Source: Saposhnikovia divaricata (lineage: Eukaryota; Streptophyta; Magnoliopsida; Apiales; Apiaceae). From it: a stretch of 64,000 nucleotides of DNA. Under the pieces are notes generated by a model. That model saw only the letters and a program-made list of their open reading frames with translations, searched no databases and was not told the origin of the DNA. The position numbers and the translations under genes were made by a program. Location: NCBI GenBank assembly GCA_036435485.1, contig CM071600.1, forward strand, positions 111,902,046-111,966,045, given 5' to 3'. Shown here in pieces: positions 43,271 through 56,791 of this stretch; position 1 is the stretch's first letter; every line of letters starts with the position of its first letter.

Positions 43271-45980
43271 TAATCTCGATATATCAAGGAATATTGACTC
43301 CCGGTCTATTTTTGATTAATAAGATGTATACGCCCTTCTATGAGGGTCTTACAATAACCGGCTTATAACTGATATATAACTATCTAGCTTATAAGCCAAC
43401 AATAACATTCAGGGAACAAGTATATCAATTCAACTTGAAAGTAGGCATGCATGCAATGGCATATGTATATCAGCAATCATATATATATATATATTTATTC
43501 AATCACAACAACAGCCTAAAAGAAGGGAATTGAAACTTGCCTGATAGTCGAGTACGGTAAGGGGTAGTGGTAGCGGGTCCCGGTTCAGCTTGGTGATCTA
43601 TAAATAGCCAAGGCATTTGGGATTAATCACTTAACATATTAAAAGTTAAGTTATTCTTAAATCGAAACACGTTCTCAAGTTATCTCGTTATACCCCTTTT
43701 AGTGGATTACTTATTCTCACTGATCCGACCCGACATTCGTTCGTTAATACGACATGTCACTGCACTTATACTTGGGACATACTTAAGTCATATGAGTTCT
43801 AAGGTTGATCGTTACGAACCAATATTATACTCCGAGTTTTATCGCCCGTTTTCTAAGTGTTTTACCGAAGTTATAAAAGAGTCGTCTTTTAGGGGTTCGT
43901 TCGCGTTTAACCTCGACTCGAACATTTTTAATAAATCGAAAAATGATCCTTTTGACATACGGTTTTCTTTCACGCCTTCCTTTTTACCTCTAGTATTTAT
44001 TTTCCAAGATTCGCCATGACGTTACATAGTTTACGAGGGTTCAATTATAGTTACGAACTTTCGTTTACGGATTCGAACTACTTTTAGTAATTTGGTCATA
44101 AATCCTAAACCGTAAGTCCGTTTCACGTGATCTTTATATCCAAACAAAGCTTAGAACATTACCTATCCTATCATGGCTGATAAGGTCTCTGGACAGTAGG
44201 GGTTCGACATGAAAAATGGCATACAAAACATGGTATTGCAAAATCGGGCATTATAACGGCTATGTTTACGCGTTTTCCAAAGTTTTTACACTTTATCACA
44301 ATCTTACCAAGATCAAATCAACCACCCAAACACATTATAAACATCATGACTAGTCTAACAACAACTCATCTTAACCATTACATGGTTCATAAACCAAATC
44401 ACAACCATAACAACTACTAATCATGGATCTAAGCATAACATAACATACTAATCACTAAATCATCCATAAAACTCATAAGATCTTAAAAGGACACCAAGGG
44501 TTTTCAAGTTTTATACCTTCCTTAGAGTGTTTACTAGCCTCACTAAGCTTTGCATGATCCTTAGGAGTGCTTAAGCTTGCTATATCAACCATGAAACAAG
44601 AAAAATCAAGATTAGTTTTCATGAAAACACTATTCACCCTCCATTTTAATGATTTTTTTGAAAATGGAAACAAAAGAGTTAGGACTTGAAATTTCTAGGA
44701 GATTAGTTTCTTGAAATATAGAACTCACCATAAAAGTTTCAAGATCAACAAATGGTTGGAAGTTGGATTTTGGATTTGGAATTTCCAAATGGGCCGAATG
44801 GATGAACATTTGGAGAGAGTTTGATATTTTTGTTGGTTACTTTTGCAATAATGCACAAAGTGAAGTGTTTTGCATAATATCTCATCCTTGGTTGCTTTAA
44901 TAAAGTGATGAGGTGTTGGATGAGGAATTACCATGACAAGTGTTGAAAATGTGGTGGTTCTAGCCTAACTACATGGTTGCCTTGCTAAGTACTTAGTTGC
45001 ATTCTCTAGGGTGCTAGTTCCTTGATTCTAGTTTGGTTACTAGATAATTTATACTAGTAGCTTGCACAAGACTCTTGCTTCCTCTGCTTGTTTCTGTGTC
45101 CGGTTATTGCCCGTTTCGATTGATCGTTCGTAGGAATATTTCACGGATTTCTAATTAGGGTTTACCGGGAATCCTTTTTAATATTAATACTTTCATTCTC
45201 CATCTTTCATTCTAACTTTCCAATTTATATTCCTTAAATCCATTCGTTAAATAGTTAAGGCTATCAGTGTCCAGGGAACTCTCGGAGAAAATAAAAGTGC
45301 GGTTTTTCAGAATCCGACAGCTTTTACATACACTTATTTTCCCCCTGGATCACTAATACGAACTCGGAAATCCGTTCCGAATACTTCTATATAGTGTCGT
45401 CTCATATTATTATATACTCCCACCACAACACTATTCATTCTGTATTCTTTACTTGTTCTCTTAGGGTTGTATAATTGTCCGTATTCTCTTTCGATCGCTC
45501 CTTAACCTTTTTACGGAACTACTGGATTAATCGTTACCGATCTGGATGACATGAGAATATTCTCCTGCTTGAAATTGCCATATCTTATCTATGTTGTTAC
45601 CCTTTAGCATTCTTTAAGACATAGAAATAATAAAGTCGAATTCCATTCATTCTTTCCAAATATCAATTATTACATTGTAGCCATAACCACTCCTCAGTGG
45701 TTTCCTACCTTCATTCTTAAATCAAATATAATAACATCTCAAAATATCAAATCCTCAAAGTTAATATCTCAATTCTTGGATTATAATAATATTTAATCCA
45801 CTGTCCGGTCAAATATTATACCGAAAAGAATTTGGAATTTCTGAATTCCGATCGTCTCTGCATTCACTTATTTCCTCCGCGTATTACTAATATGACTTCG
45901 AAACATCCATATCACGTTCCGTACATAGGGTGGCGTGAAAAGTTTTCCAACTTACAAAATCACTATTCATCCACCAAAAT

Positions 45981-46093
45981 ACTATGCACGTACAGGAAAC
46001 ACTATGCACGTACGGGAAACAATATGCACGTACGGGAAACAATATGCACGTACGGGAAATACTATGCACGTATGGGAAATACTATGCACGTAC
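45981..46093 (+). repeat. 20-bp minisatellite in the LARD LTR (copy 1)
   Basis: Five full copies and one partial copy of ACTATGCACGTACGGGAAAC with single-base variants; each contains the palindrome-like TGCACGTA. The second LTR carries the same array at 56412-56524 with the same variants, as expected of recent LTR duplication. Because 20 is not a multiple of 3, the open frames crossing it are accidental. Confidence 0.95.
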
Positions 46094-46355
46094 TCATTTC
46101 CCTTCAAGGATCCATTAGCTCCTTTCTGGAAGGTAGGTTATTCTTATCTAGGTCCTCAACCATCGAATTACTATATTCTGACAATATACCAATGCATCAG
46201 GATCATTGTCCAAAGCAATATCCATTCATTACAGTCATTGTTCTTTGAAACCACCATTCATTAGAGCTGGTGACCTTGTTGTCGGAATCATTGTTCCTCG
46301 TTTTATCCTTACTTAATAAAAGTTTTAATTATATCCAAAATTTGGGGTTCTTACA

Positions 46356-46375
46356 GTCTCCCCTCCTTAAAAGGA
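46356..46375 (-). other. LARD polypurine tract
   Basis: The minus strand reads AAGGAGGGGAGAC directly before the 3' LTR, the expected second-strand primer. Confidence 0.85.
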
Positions 46376-49300
46376 TTCCGTCCCGGAATCAGGTAGGAAG
46401 CAAAGAGTCGTTTGCCTGTCGTTCACTCTTTAGCTTCCCGGTCAATTATTAGTCGTTCTACCCTTCCTCAGCACATCTTCTAGTGCTACAATTCATACTG
46501 TATCCTTTTTCCATCAACGTTGCTACCTTTCGTGCAACTCACTATACGGGTTATACTCTTACTCAGTCTTATCCTTATTGATACCTGCAGTAACATTGGT
46601 ATCACTATCACCCTACGAATTCGGAGGAAACCTCGCTCGTACTGTGCATTTCCTGATCGCTTTAATCTTCGCAATCTCGATCAATATAGAGAAGTGGAAA
46701 GATTTATTGAGAGATCACTATGATCAATTGAACATTTGTTATATTGCATAGTTAGTACAGAAGGGGGCCAACCTTTAGTACTTGACAAGCAATTAAACAA
46801 GTCATGGCATTCCACTTAGACTTCTATCACATAGACAGATAGTCACGTATCAGTACCTCCCCTCCTAAAAGGGTTGTTCTTCTCAATTCATAAAGAAGAT
46901 GAATAAGAGAGAAGAAGAGAAAAGAGTTCTAAAGGATTATAGAAAGCTTTCATGATTGTAGAATATCATACTCAGAATTTACCTCTGAACTATAGAGGTT
47001 TATCAAAGAAGAAATTAATCATAATTATATCCAATATTATTTGATCGCAATCTCACGTGTCAACATATCTTGCTGCTTTGTCCATTATTCTATGGACAAA
47101 TACTCTTGTTCAATCTTAGCGATACTCACGTTCGGGAAATCCTTCAACCTTTCAGGTTAAATCTTAGATTTCTCCCTTGACATCATTATTACTGACATCC
47201 CATATCATGTTACTAGCTTTTTCATGCTATAATATTGACACTATCAGGTTGTCATCCTGAGAATTCATTAGAAAACCCATTCATAACATTCCTTGCTTCT
47301 CGTTCCATAGTTGCTTTCCCAGCCTTTTCTTTATCAATCACATCCTTCTTATTATCTGATTCTTACTCGTTTCTATTATTTACTTTCACCTTCACCTCTT
47401 TATTGAGACACCTTTTTGTACTTGGTACCTCTTTATCGGTATTCCGTCACATTTATTCTATAATCATCACGTTATTCCAATTTAAACCTTCCGAAATGAA
47501 TCTGGCCCGATCCCTTTAACTTAGAGTCATATAATCTACTTCTGCCAACCTTGTTTCTCATCATTTGTTCTTTTCTATCCGTGGTTTTCCACAGGTTGTC
47601 TTTCGTAAGTCAGACCAGGTCGTATATCTACATGCTCGTACTCCTATCATCTGTTGACATCTGCATTTTACTGGCGTAGCCTGGCCACATGAAAACCCGT
47701 TATGACCGTGCTATAAGTTTTGGGGGTAAGGCTGGCTCGAATACCGCCGTCCGAACACTTATAAACTCTCAGGTGGCCCAATAAGTCTCGGGCTCAACCG
47801 CCCTTCCCTCCAAGTCTCATTAATTCTTTCTACGGGAATACGTTTAGCATCACGAATTATCAACCTCATATTCTCTATCTTGTTTGTGCAGAAGTACACT
47901 AACACAAACTTGCTTGTCATTCATCAACATGCCATTTAGCTTATCAATAGCAGCACTTTCTTTATCTTTACGTTGTCATCTCCTTTCTTAGAAGAATCAC
48001 CATCGCTTGTTGTTTACGTAGTGCGTTAATAGTTAACCCTACGGGTTTCAAATCCTTTAGGGAGACAAAGTAATCATTATTCCTTATCCATAAGGAACAC
48101 TTCCTGAACTTGATGTAGATATAACATGAAGCAGATAGAATTGCAGAAGAGTTTCAAGCATCGCAGCTAGGTCCGGTTGATGAAACTATCACTTATGCAT
48201 CTTCCAGAAAAGACTGGAAACTTAACGGTTTACTTCATCAATTTTGTACCATGGTCCTGGTTTGCCTCAAAACGGAACCTTCTAAGGTACGTAATATGCT
48301 TAAGACTCCATCAGGAATCGAATCTTTACTTAAACTATTATTACCTTTGATTCTTGCACAATCATCAAAAGGAATGTAACTTCCTCCACTCCAATATGAC
48401 CTTCAAGGTCTTTCCAAATATCATTTTGTTTCTTCGGTATGAACATTTATAATTATTCCTTTATACTTAGACTGTCGGCCACCTCATTGGCCTTTCCTGA
48501 TAATAATAATTTCTGGTAACCCTTGTTCTCTGGATATATTCCAATTCAAACATTTCTACCTCATTCCCATCACTGTTGGGTTAAAGCATTCTCCCTTAAG
48601 CTCTGCTGAAGGAGAAAATATAACTATCAGTCATTTCCATAAGTCATTGCTTCCACCTACCCGTGGGAACTTTATCACGTTTATTCCCAATCCTACTTAG
48701 GATACTTCTTTTCTTAGTTCTTTCTTTATCTTAGGATAATCTCAACCTTTATAGGTTCAACCCATACTTCCTCAGGGTTTCATACATGCCTCATCTGGCA
48801 TTATTGTTACGATGTCATACATTCCTTACCAAACTTCCATTTTTGAAGTTCGGAATATTACCTTTTTCCTTGTAAGGTTTCATAGGCCATCCTTATCATT
48901 CCTCCGGTATTTTCTGGGTACCGGGTATATCAAAATGTCATTGATCAATACTCTAATAACTCTATCTATGTTCTTTCCAGAACTCTTTTTAATAATCCTT
49001 ACCGGTCATTGTTGCCTTAGCAAGTCCAGCTCATATCATCTGAAGTCATAATGTCGTTATTAGGGTTAATGCCACCCCTTGTGCATTCCCCAGGGTTTGT
49101 CTTAATTTATGGATATCCTATCCGTAATTCAACTGCCAAGGAATTCTTGTATCTTATAATTGGCAATCAGATCATGTATCCTTAATAAAGGTCTCTTTTC
49201 AATCATTCACATTTGATAATCGATCGGTGGTTTAATGCCACCCTCTTCTTTCAGATAGTTGTCAGCCTATTTGGCCTCAGACAAATTTCCTACAGCATAC

Positions 49301-51638
49301 TGTTCAATTTCTGACCTTTTCTATACCCTCTTCATATACCTTCATTGTTTACTTTCCTCCGTCATAATATATTCATGGTATTCATGATACCCTAACATCA
49401 TACATCTCAAGTCACTATACTTCCATTTTACTCGAAATCTTGGACAACCATATACACATGAGTCACTTTAGTACGGGTGACCCCATCCCAAAAAGGTCTA
49501 GTGAATTCCCAATCAAAACATGGGTCGTTCGGCAGAAGATTCAAACGATCTCATTAATGTTTCCTTTATATCAGAAGCCCTTGCAGTCGGTGCTTTCTTA
49601 GAAGCAACCCTGCTTTGTCTTTTCATTGCTGGTCTAGTCACTTTATAATCCGTTGTGACTTGGCCTCAACTGGCCACACATAAAAATATATGATTTTAGG
49701 GGTTGGCTAATAGCATTACTTTTCTAGCAATTGCCGGCATAGTGCCTTCTTCTTTGATACCTTTCTACCTTTCCAAAACTTTACTCCATATAAGTCTTAA
49801 TCAGCTACTCGGCACCGTCTCCGGTCACCTTTCCTCCACTTTTATCTTTTCAACTATTCTTATCAATCCTGCGTGCCACACAAGCTTACCATTCCTGGCA
49901 TAACAGCCTTTTCATTTAAGTCAATCCTGGAATTTCTCAGTCCGGCTGGTTTCTTACTTACATTTCCCGTTTTCGTCCAATCTCACTTCATCATCTTATC
50001 ACTACCGTCGATTGTAATGCTCAGGGTCCGTTTACTAACCCATTTTACAGCATCCTTACCCAAATCACAGGGTTTGCTCCAGTTTCTACTCTCTTCCATG
50101 ACATCCTCTGATAATCAGAAAGAAAAGGTTTGCCAAAATTCACCGAATTCCTTTCCAGACTCAGGGAAATTTTGATCAATCTACCCACCTACTGGTAACA
50201 TTAAGGAGACCAGTTTCGAAACCTGAAGAATAGTTCTATGAACCTCCAAGCAGGTGGAATCATAAGCAGTCATAGTTAACGAAATAATCATCCTCGGATT
50301 GGAAGTTTACCCACTGGCGAGGAATCAATTATATCCATCCCTTAGAAGGGAATCAATAATTTCAAACTGAAACCTGTCACAACGTCCTGATATTCAATAC
50401 TACCAAATGTCGGTCTACCTAACCCTTTATGCGAAGCGTCATTGGAAGCACAAAGTCTCCTTTTTCCATTAAGCAATGCCAGCTCTTGGTCATTACCAAT
50501 TTCACCTTTTTGCTCCAGGAAGATTTTCTCACATTTTTCTCTTTAACTGCTGATCGTATTACTTGATCTGTTATAATTCCGCATCGGAATAAACTTAAGG
50601 TACTACTATAATCCATTCAAAGAGAAGAAGGAATTTAATATTCCTCTGAATCACATGCATCTAACGTTTCTGGTTCATCATTTAACTGAGTTGAATTAAC
50701 TCTATACTCAGTCTCTGGCAGTAGTCTCATTACGAGTTCATCTTGACTCACGGGTCTTATCTTCCGGTAAGTTCTGAGATCATTGTCTTGCTTACTACTT
50801 CCTTATATAATTTTACCCAATCATGCTGTCACTTCCCAATGTCTTTACTTTATACTGATTCATTCATGAACATTTCCCTGAATAAAACCACCTCATTAAC
50901 CTCACTTTGGTTCCATAAATTACAACCTATGACATCTGCCTTCTCATGGCGAATTATTACTGACAATATTCATACTTATTCATTTATCAAATGATATGGC
51001 ACTTACTGCCTCCTTCTCAACTATTCCTAGGGACTCTGCTCCTCGCCCTAAATCGATGTCTTTGATAATTATACATCCCTCTAGCTCTTTCTTTGTTAAG
51101 ATGAAAATCTCTAAGGATTCTCATCTTCTTCCGTATAAGATCTCAAGTAATTCTTCCAATCCTTCTTTCTTGCTGGTACTACATCTGGTAGTCCGGCTAT
51201 GAATTCAACATGCATCATCAGATCTCTTAATAATATCTCGGTTCTTTATACTCATTTTTCTGAGCACCATATCTTAATCATCACAGTCATTCTGGCTGCG
51301 ACCCTCATTACCCATGGGTAAGCTCCTTATCCTAACAGGATTTTCCTTATCCGCTGGAACCTCTTCCGGGTCTCCAGTAGGGTACTCCATCGAATTACCC
51401 GCTGATCTTCAGCATATAAAGCATCATCGCGCTGTTGCTCGTATGCCTCAAGGTCAGTCGCCTTACTCGTCGATACGATATCGGGCCAAGTTACTATCAT
51501 TATACTTACGAGTTCCCATAAGGGTTTTATATGTCATCACTACATTAAGTAGTCCGACTATGAACTTGGCAAGAGTTCTTATTATCTTATTGAATTTATT
51601 GTTTTAACGTCACCTCATCTCTGGGGTTTATAACGTAC
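46376..51638 (-). other. LARD internal domain, essentially non-coding
   Basis: About 5.3 kb, pyrimidine-rich on the plus strand (purine-rich transcript). The longest open frames are about 100 codons on the plus strand, opposite to transcription, without motifs. The only recognisable coding trace is a gypsy RNase H at 50400-50560. Short segments may be further decayed pol, but I could not align them. Confidence 0.7.
50400..50560 (-). pseudogene. Trace of Ty3/gypsy RT-RNase H connection in the LARD
   Basis: In one minus-strand frame I read EKCEKIFLEQK, then SNDASHKGLGR. These parallel DKCEESFQERKKR and SDASHKGLG in the gypsy fragment at 1100-1230, with similar spacing. The flanks do not align. 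This suggests the LARD interior descends from a gypsy element that lost gag and most of pol. Confidence 0.55.
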
Positions 51639-51650
51639 GCTCTGATACCA
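51639..51650 (-). other. LARD primer-binding site (tRNA-iMet)
   Basis: The minus strand reads TGGTATCAGAGC, four bases from the 5' LTR edge. It sets the orientation and identifies 51655-56786 as the 5' LTR. Confidence 0.95.
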
Positions 51651-51654
51651 CTTC

Positions 51655-54600
51655 TGTAACACCCCCAGATCCGGGGTCCGGGATCCGGTGGTTACGGTTT
51701 CCAATTCTGTCCACAACAATTGAACTATCCTTAACATAAAATAAATTACGTCTCTATAACCCAACACAACAATATAAAACACACCCGTTATAGTCCCAGA
51801 GATGAAATCAGAGTAACAATCAAATTTTTATTAATCACATTATGAGTTCTTACAATCCAAAAGAATTTCAATATAATACATACTCTTTGCCATCCATTTA
51901 CATAAGTCATACTAGACCCTATTCTTGGTACTGAAAGAATAAATATACCCTACCAATAGCTTCTTCTTCAGCTCTGGTAGTCTCATCGTCCTCGCCCGCG
52001 TCGAGTGCGCCTTGTGCGAGTCATCTGGTCTAGCTGTTGTTGTGATATAATAATAAAGCAAGGGTGAGCAATAGCCCACCAACAATAATATATAACTGAA
52101 CGATAATGTATAACAGTTCAAAAGTATCTTTCAAACCATATGCCATGCATTTACGGAAATGATGCCAGTATAATATGAACGATGAAGTTACAAGGTAACT
52201 TAAAGTAATTGTTTGTAGAAATATCTGCTACATCAAAGTAAGCAAGATATTCTTATTGTTATTAAGAAGAGGAACTTGCAAAAAAAGGTTGCAATTCCAG
52301 TTATGACCCTTTTCCAACTCTGCCAACAGTAATCATGTTGCAGGAAATAAATAAATTAGGATGATGAACCAATGATGGAGTATTCACCGCGCCCGCTGTT
52401 CCAATCTTGATGATCAGTCGAGATCGTACAGCTCAATTTAGATTTACTACCGGTAGAAGGAAGAACTGACGGCTTTACTTGTATACCGCCTTACTAGCTC
52501 TCCCCGGCCAACGGTTGGGCCAAAGGGGATGGACCGGCGCTACTCGGCCTCTTACACGACTCCTAGTTCAAATAGAATTCATGATTCTGAATGTAACGTT
52601 CGTCCCCCTTTCCCCAAGTATAATACTTGTTGATAAGACTCCACAAAGTAGTCGTATCTAGTTGGAAAGGAAAATTTACCAATAACTCCCAAGCTATTAC
52701 TTGGTGACGGATATCAACTTGTTCCAGTAATCTTACCCCTCGAAAGATGAGAAGGTAAGCAACGACTTAATAAGTCAACAGCACCCGAGTTGCGGGTGAA
52801 GGGAATACTTTATGACCGGGAAGTCGACAAGATAAATAACGTTTTTCCAAGTAAGGTTCCCTTATTATTAAGGAGATAGACTCAAAGAAGAATGATGTCT
52901 AAGAACCTTTCTTGATATAAGATTAATAATAATATGACTCCGAAATATTTTCTGTAATAATCGAAGAAGATAAACCTTATCGGGGTTATACTAAGTATGG
53001 AATAAATATTCAGAGAATATTTATTGAGTTAAAATATTTAAAGAATAATTGGGAATATGAAAGAATATCTTTAATCAGAGTATTTCTCAAAATAATCCCT
53101 GAAGAAATATCAGGAGAATATTTATTGAATAAATAAATATTTAAATGAATACTCAAAACAATATTCATTAATTAATAAGACCTGAAAAGAATATTTAAGG
53201 TAATATTCATAATTAATTAGGAATTTAAATGAATATTCAAAAGTAATATTCATTTAATGAATAATATCCTAAATGAATATCAAGTAATATTCATTTAGTA
53301 ATCCAAGCCTTAAGGAATATTCGAGATAATATTCGATAATTAAATCAAGCTTCAGATGAATATTAAAATAATATTCATCAAGTATTCAATATCTTAAATG
53401 AATATTCAAACGTAATATTTATTTAATAAAATAATATTCTAAAAGAATATCCAAATAATATTCATTTAGTAGTCTCATCTTTAGAAGAATATTCGAAATA
53501 ATAATCGATAATCAATTCGACTCTGAATGAATATTGAGAAATATTATTCGTTGAATAGTTACGTTCAAATAATTATTTGAAGTAAGGATCGTTAAAATAA
53601 TTAGTCTCGAACGAATATTCAAATAATATTCGTCGCCCAAATAATAGAAAATATTTACTTAAATATTTTCCTCCGAGGTAATCTCGATATATCAAGGAAT
53701 ATTGACTCCCGGTCTATTTTGATTAATAAGATGTATACGCCCTTCTATGAGGGTCTTACAATAACCGGCTTATAACTGATATATAACTATCTAGCTTATA
53801 AGCCAACAATAACATTCAGGGAACAAGTATATCAATTCAACTTGAAAGTAGGCATGCATGCAATGGCATATGTATATCAGCAATCATATATATATATATA
53901 TTTATTCAATCACAACAACAGCCTAAAAGAAGGGAATTGAAACTTGCCTGATAGTCGAGTACGGTAAGGGGTAGTGGTAGCGGGTCCCGGTTCAGCTTGG
54001 TGATCTATAAATAGCCAAGGCATTCGGGATTAATCACTTAACATATTAAAAGTTAAGTTATTCTTAAATCGAAACACGTTCTCAAGTTATCTCGTTATAC
54101 CCCTTTTAGTGGATTACTTATTCTCACTGATCCGACCCGACATTCGTTCGTTAATACGACATGTCACTGCACTTATACTTGGGACATACTTAAGTCATAT
54201 GAGTTCTAAGGTTGATCGTTACGAACCAATATTATACTCCGAGTTTTATCGCCCGTTTTTAAGTGTTTTACCGAAGTTATAAAAGAGTCGTCTTTTAGGG
54301 GTTCGTTCGCATTTAACCTCGACTCGAACATTTTTAATAAATCGAAAAATGATCCTTTTGACATACGGTTTTCTGTCACGCCTTCCTTTTTACCTCTAGT
54401 ATTTATTTTCCAAGATTCGCCATGACGTTACATAGTTTACGAGGGTTCAATTACAGTTACGAACTTTCGTTTACGGATTCGAACTACTTTTAGTAATTTG
54501 GTCATAAATCCTAAACCGTAAGTCCGTTTCACGTGATCTTTATATCCAAACAAAGCTTAGAACATTACCTATCCTATCATGGCTGATAAGGTCTCTGGAC

Positions 54601-56786
54601 AGTAGGGGTTCGACATCAAAAAGGCATACAAAACATGGTATTGCAAAATCGGGCATTATAACGGCTATGTTTACGCGTTTTCCAAAGTTTTTACACTTTA
54701 TCACAATCTTACCAAGATCAAATCAACCACCCAAACACATGATAAACATCATGACTAGTCTAACAACAACTCATCTTAACCATTACATGGTTCATAAACC
54801 AAATCACAACCATAACAACTACTAATCATGGATCTAAGCATAACATAACATACTAATCACTAAATCATCCATAAAACTCATAAGATCTTAAAAGGACACC
54901 AAGGGTTTTCAAGTTTTATACCTTCCTTAGAGTGTTTACTAGCCTCACTAAGCTTTGCATGATCCTTAGGAGTGCTTAAGCTTGCTATATCAACCATGAA
55001 ACAAGAAAAATCAAGATTAGTTTTCATGAAAACACTATTCACCCTCCATTTTAATGATTTTTTTGAAAATGGAAACAAAAGAGTTAGGACTTGAAATTTC
55101 TAGGAGATTAGTTTCTTGAAATATAGAACTCACCATAAAAGTTTCAAGATCAACAAATGGTTGGAAGTTGGATTTTGGATTTGGAATTTCCAAATGGGCC
55201 GAATGGATGAACATTTGGAGAGAGTTTGATATTTTTGTTGGTTGCTTTTGCAATAATGCACAAAGTGAAGTGTTTTGCATAATATCTCATCCTTGGTTGC
55301 TTTAATAAAGTGATGAGGTGTTGGATGAGGAATTACCATGACAAGTGTTGAAAATGTGGTGGTTCTAGCCTAACTACATGGTTGCCTTGCTAAGTACTTA
55401 GTTGCATTCTCTAGGGTGCTAGTTCCTTGATTCTAGTTTGGTTACTAGATATTTTATACTAGTAGCTTGCACAAGACTCTTGCTTCCTCTGCTTGTTTCT
55501 GTGTCCGGTTATTGCCCGTTTCGATTGATCGTTCGTAGGAATATTTCACGGATTTCTAATTAGGGTTTACCGGGAATCCTTTTTAATATTAATACTTTCA
55601 TTCTCCATCTTTCATTCTAACTTTCCAATTTATATTCCTTAAATCCATTCGTTAAATACTTAAGGCTATCAGTGTCCAGGGAACTCTCGGAGAAAATAAA
55701 ATTGCGGTTTTTCAGAATCCGACAGCTTTTACATACACTTATTTTCCCCCTGGATCACTAATACGAACTCGGAAATCCGTTCCGAATACTTCTATATAGT
55801 GTCGTCTCATATTATTATATACTCCCACCACAACACTATTCATTCTGTATTCTTTACTTGTTCTCTTAGGGTTGTATAATTGTCCGTATTCTCTTTCGAT
55901 CGCTCCTTAACCTTTTTACGGAACTACTGGATTAATCGTTACCGATCTGGATGACATGAGAATATTCTCCTGCTTGAAATTGCCATATCTTATTCCCTTA
56001 GAAGATAGATTATTCTTATCTATGTTGTTACCCTTTAGCATTCTTTAAGACATAGAAATAATAAAGTCGAATTCCATTCATTCTTTCCAAATATCAATTA
56101 TTACATTGTAGCCATAACCACTCCTCAGTGGTTTCCTACCTTCATTCTTAAATCAAATATAATAACATCTCAAAATATCAAATCCTCAAAGTTAATATCT
56201 CAATTCTTGGATTATAATAATATTTAATCCACTGTCCGGTCAAATATTATACCGAAAAGAATTTGGAATTTCTGAATTCCGATCGTCTCTGCATTCACTT
56301 ATTTCCTCCGCGTATTACTAATATGACTTCGAAACATCCATATCACGTTCCGTACATAGGGTGGCGTGAAAAGTTTTCCAACTTACAAAATCACTATTCA
56401 TCCACCAAAATACTATGCACGTACAGGAAACACTATGCACGTACGGGAAACAATATGCACGTACGGGAAACAATATGCACGTACGGGAAATACTATGCAC
56501 GTATGGGAAATACTATGCACGTACTCATTTCCCTTCAAGGATCCATTAGCTCCTTTCTGGATGGTAGGTTATTCTTATCTAGGTCCTCAACCATCGAATT
56601 ACTATATTCTGACAATATACCAATGCATCAGGATCATTGTCCAAAACAATATCCATTCATTACAGTCATTATTCTTTGAAACCACCATTCATTAGAGCTG
56701 GTGACCTTGTTGTCGAAATCATTGTTCCTCGTTATATCCTTACTTAATAAAAGTTTTAATTATATCCAAAATTTGGGGTTCTTACA
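51655..56786 (-). repeat. LARD 5' LTR (5132 bp)
   Basis: Partner of 41247-46355. It contains the AATATTC-dense domain at 52985-53665, the minisatellite at 56412-56524, and 26 bp near 55992 that are missing from the other LTR. As 5' LTR it would carry the promoter near its right part; no clear TATA position was assigned. Confidence 0.95.
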
Positions 56787-56791
56787 GAAGC

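Larger units (their letters stand above)
41247..46355 (-). repeat. LARD 3' LTR (5109 bp)
   Basis: Near-identical to 51655-56786. Relative to that copy it lacks 26 bp near 45590, a deletion bracketed by short TCTTAT repeats, and has three single-base insertions. Inside are an AATATT-dense domain (42560-43270) and a 20-bp minisatellite (45981-46093). Open frames in it are short and lack motifs. Confidence 0.95.
41247..56786 (-). mobile_element. LARD: 15.5-kb non-autonomous LTR retrotransposon
   Basis: LTRs of 5109 bp (41247-46355) and 5132 bp (51655-56786) begin TGTAACACCCCC and end GGGGTTCTTACA on the plus strand. GAAGC flanks both sides (41242-41246, 56787-56791). A perfect tRNA-iMet primer site complement lies at 51639-51650 and a polypurine tract at 46356-46375, so the element reads on the minus strand. 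The 5.3-kb interior has no long ORF, only traces of gypsy RNase H, fitting the large retrotransposon derivative class. About 22-25 substitutions separate the LTRs (~0.45%), so the insertion is recent. It splits Copia-A integrase in frame. Confidence 0.95.

Noticed and set aside
43702..44019. 105-codon plus-strand ORF in a LARD LTR
   Set aside because: A single base change breaks it in the otherwise near-identical second LTR; no motif.
45981..46093. CRISPR-like repeat array
   Set aside because: Units are contiguous, without spacers, in a plant LTR: a minisatellite.
45832..46264. 138- and 109-codon ORFs repeated in both LARD LTRs (also at 56263-56695)
   Set aside because: They cross a 20-bp minisatellite in shifting phases, on the strand opposite to the element, and look like chance.
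51639..51650. tRNA-Met gene fragment
   Set aside because: Only the 12 bases complementary to the tRNA 3' end occur, next to an LTR: a primer-binding site. The same applies at 16674, 25064 and 36847.
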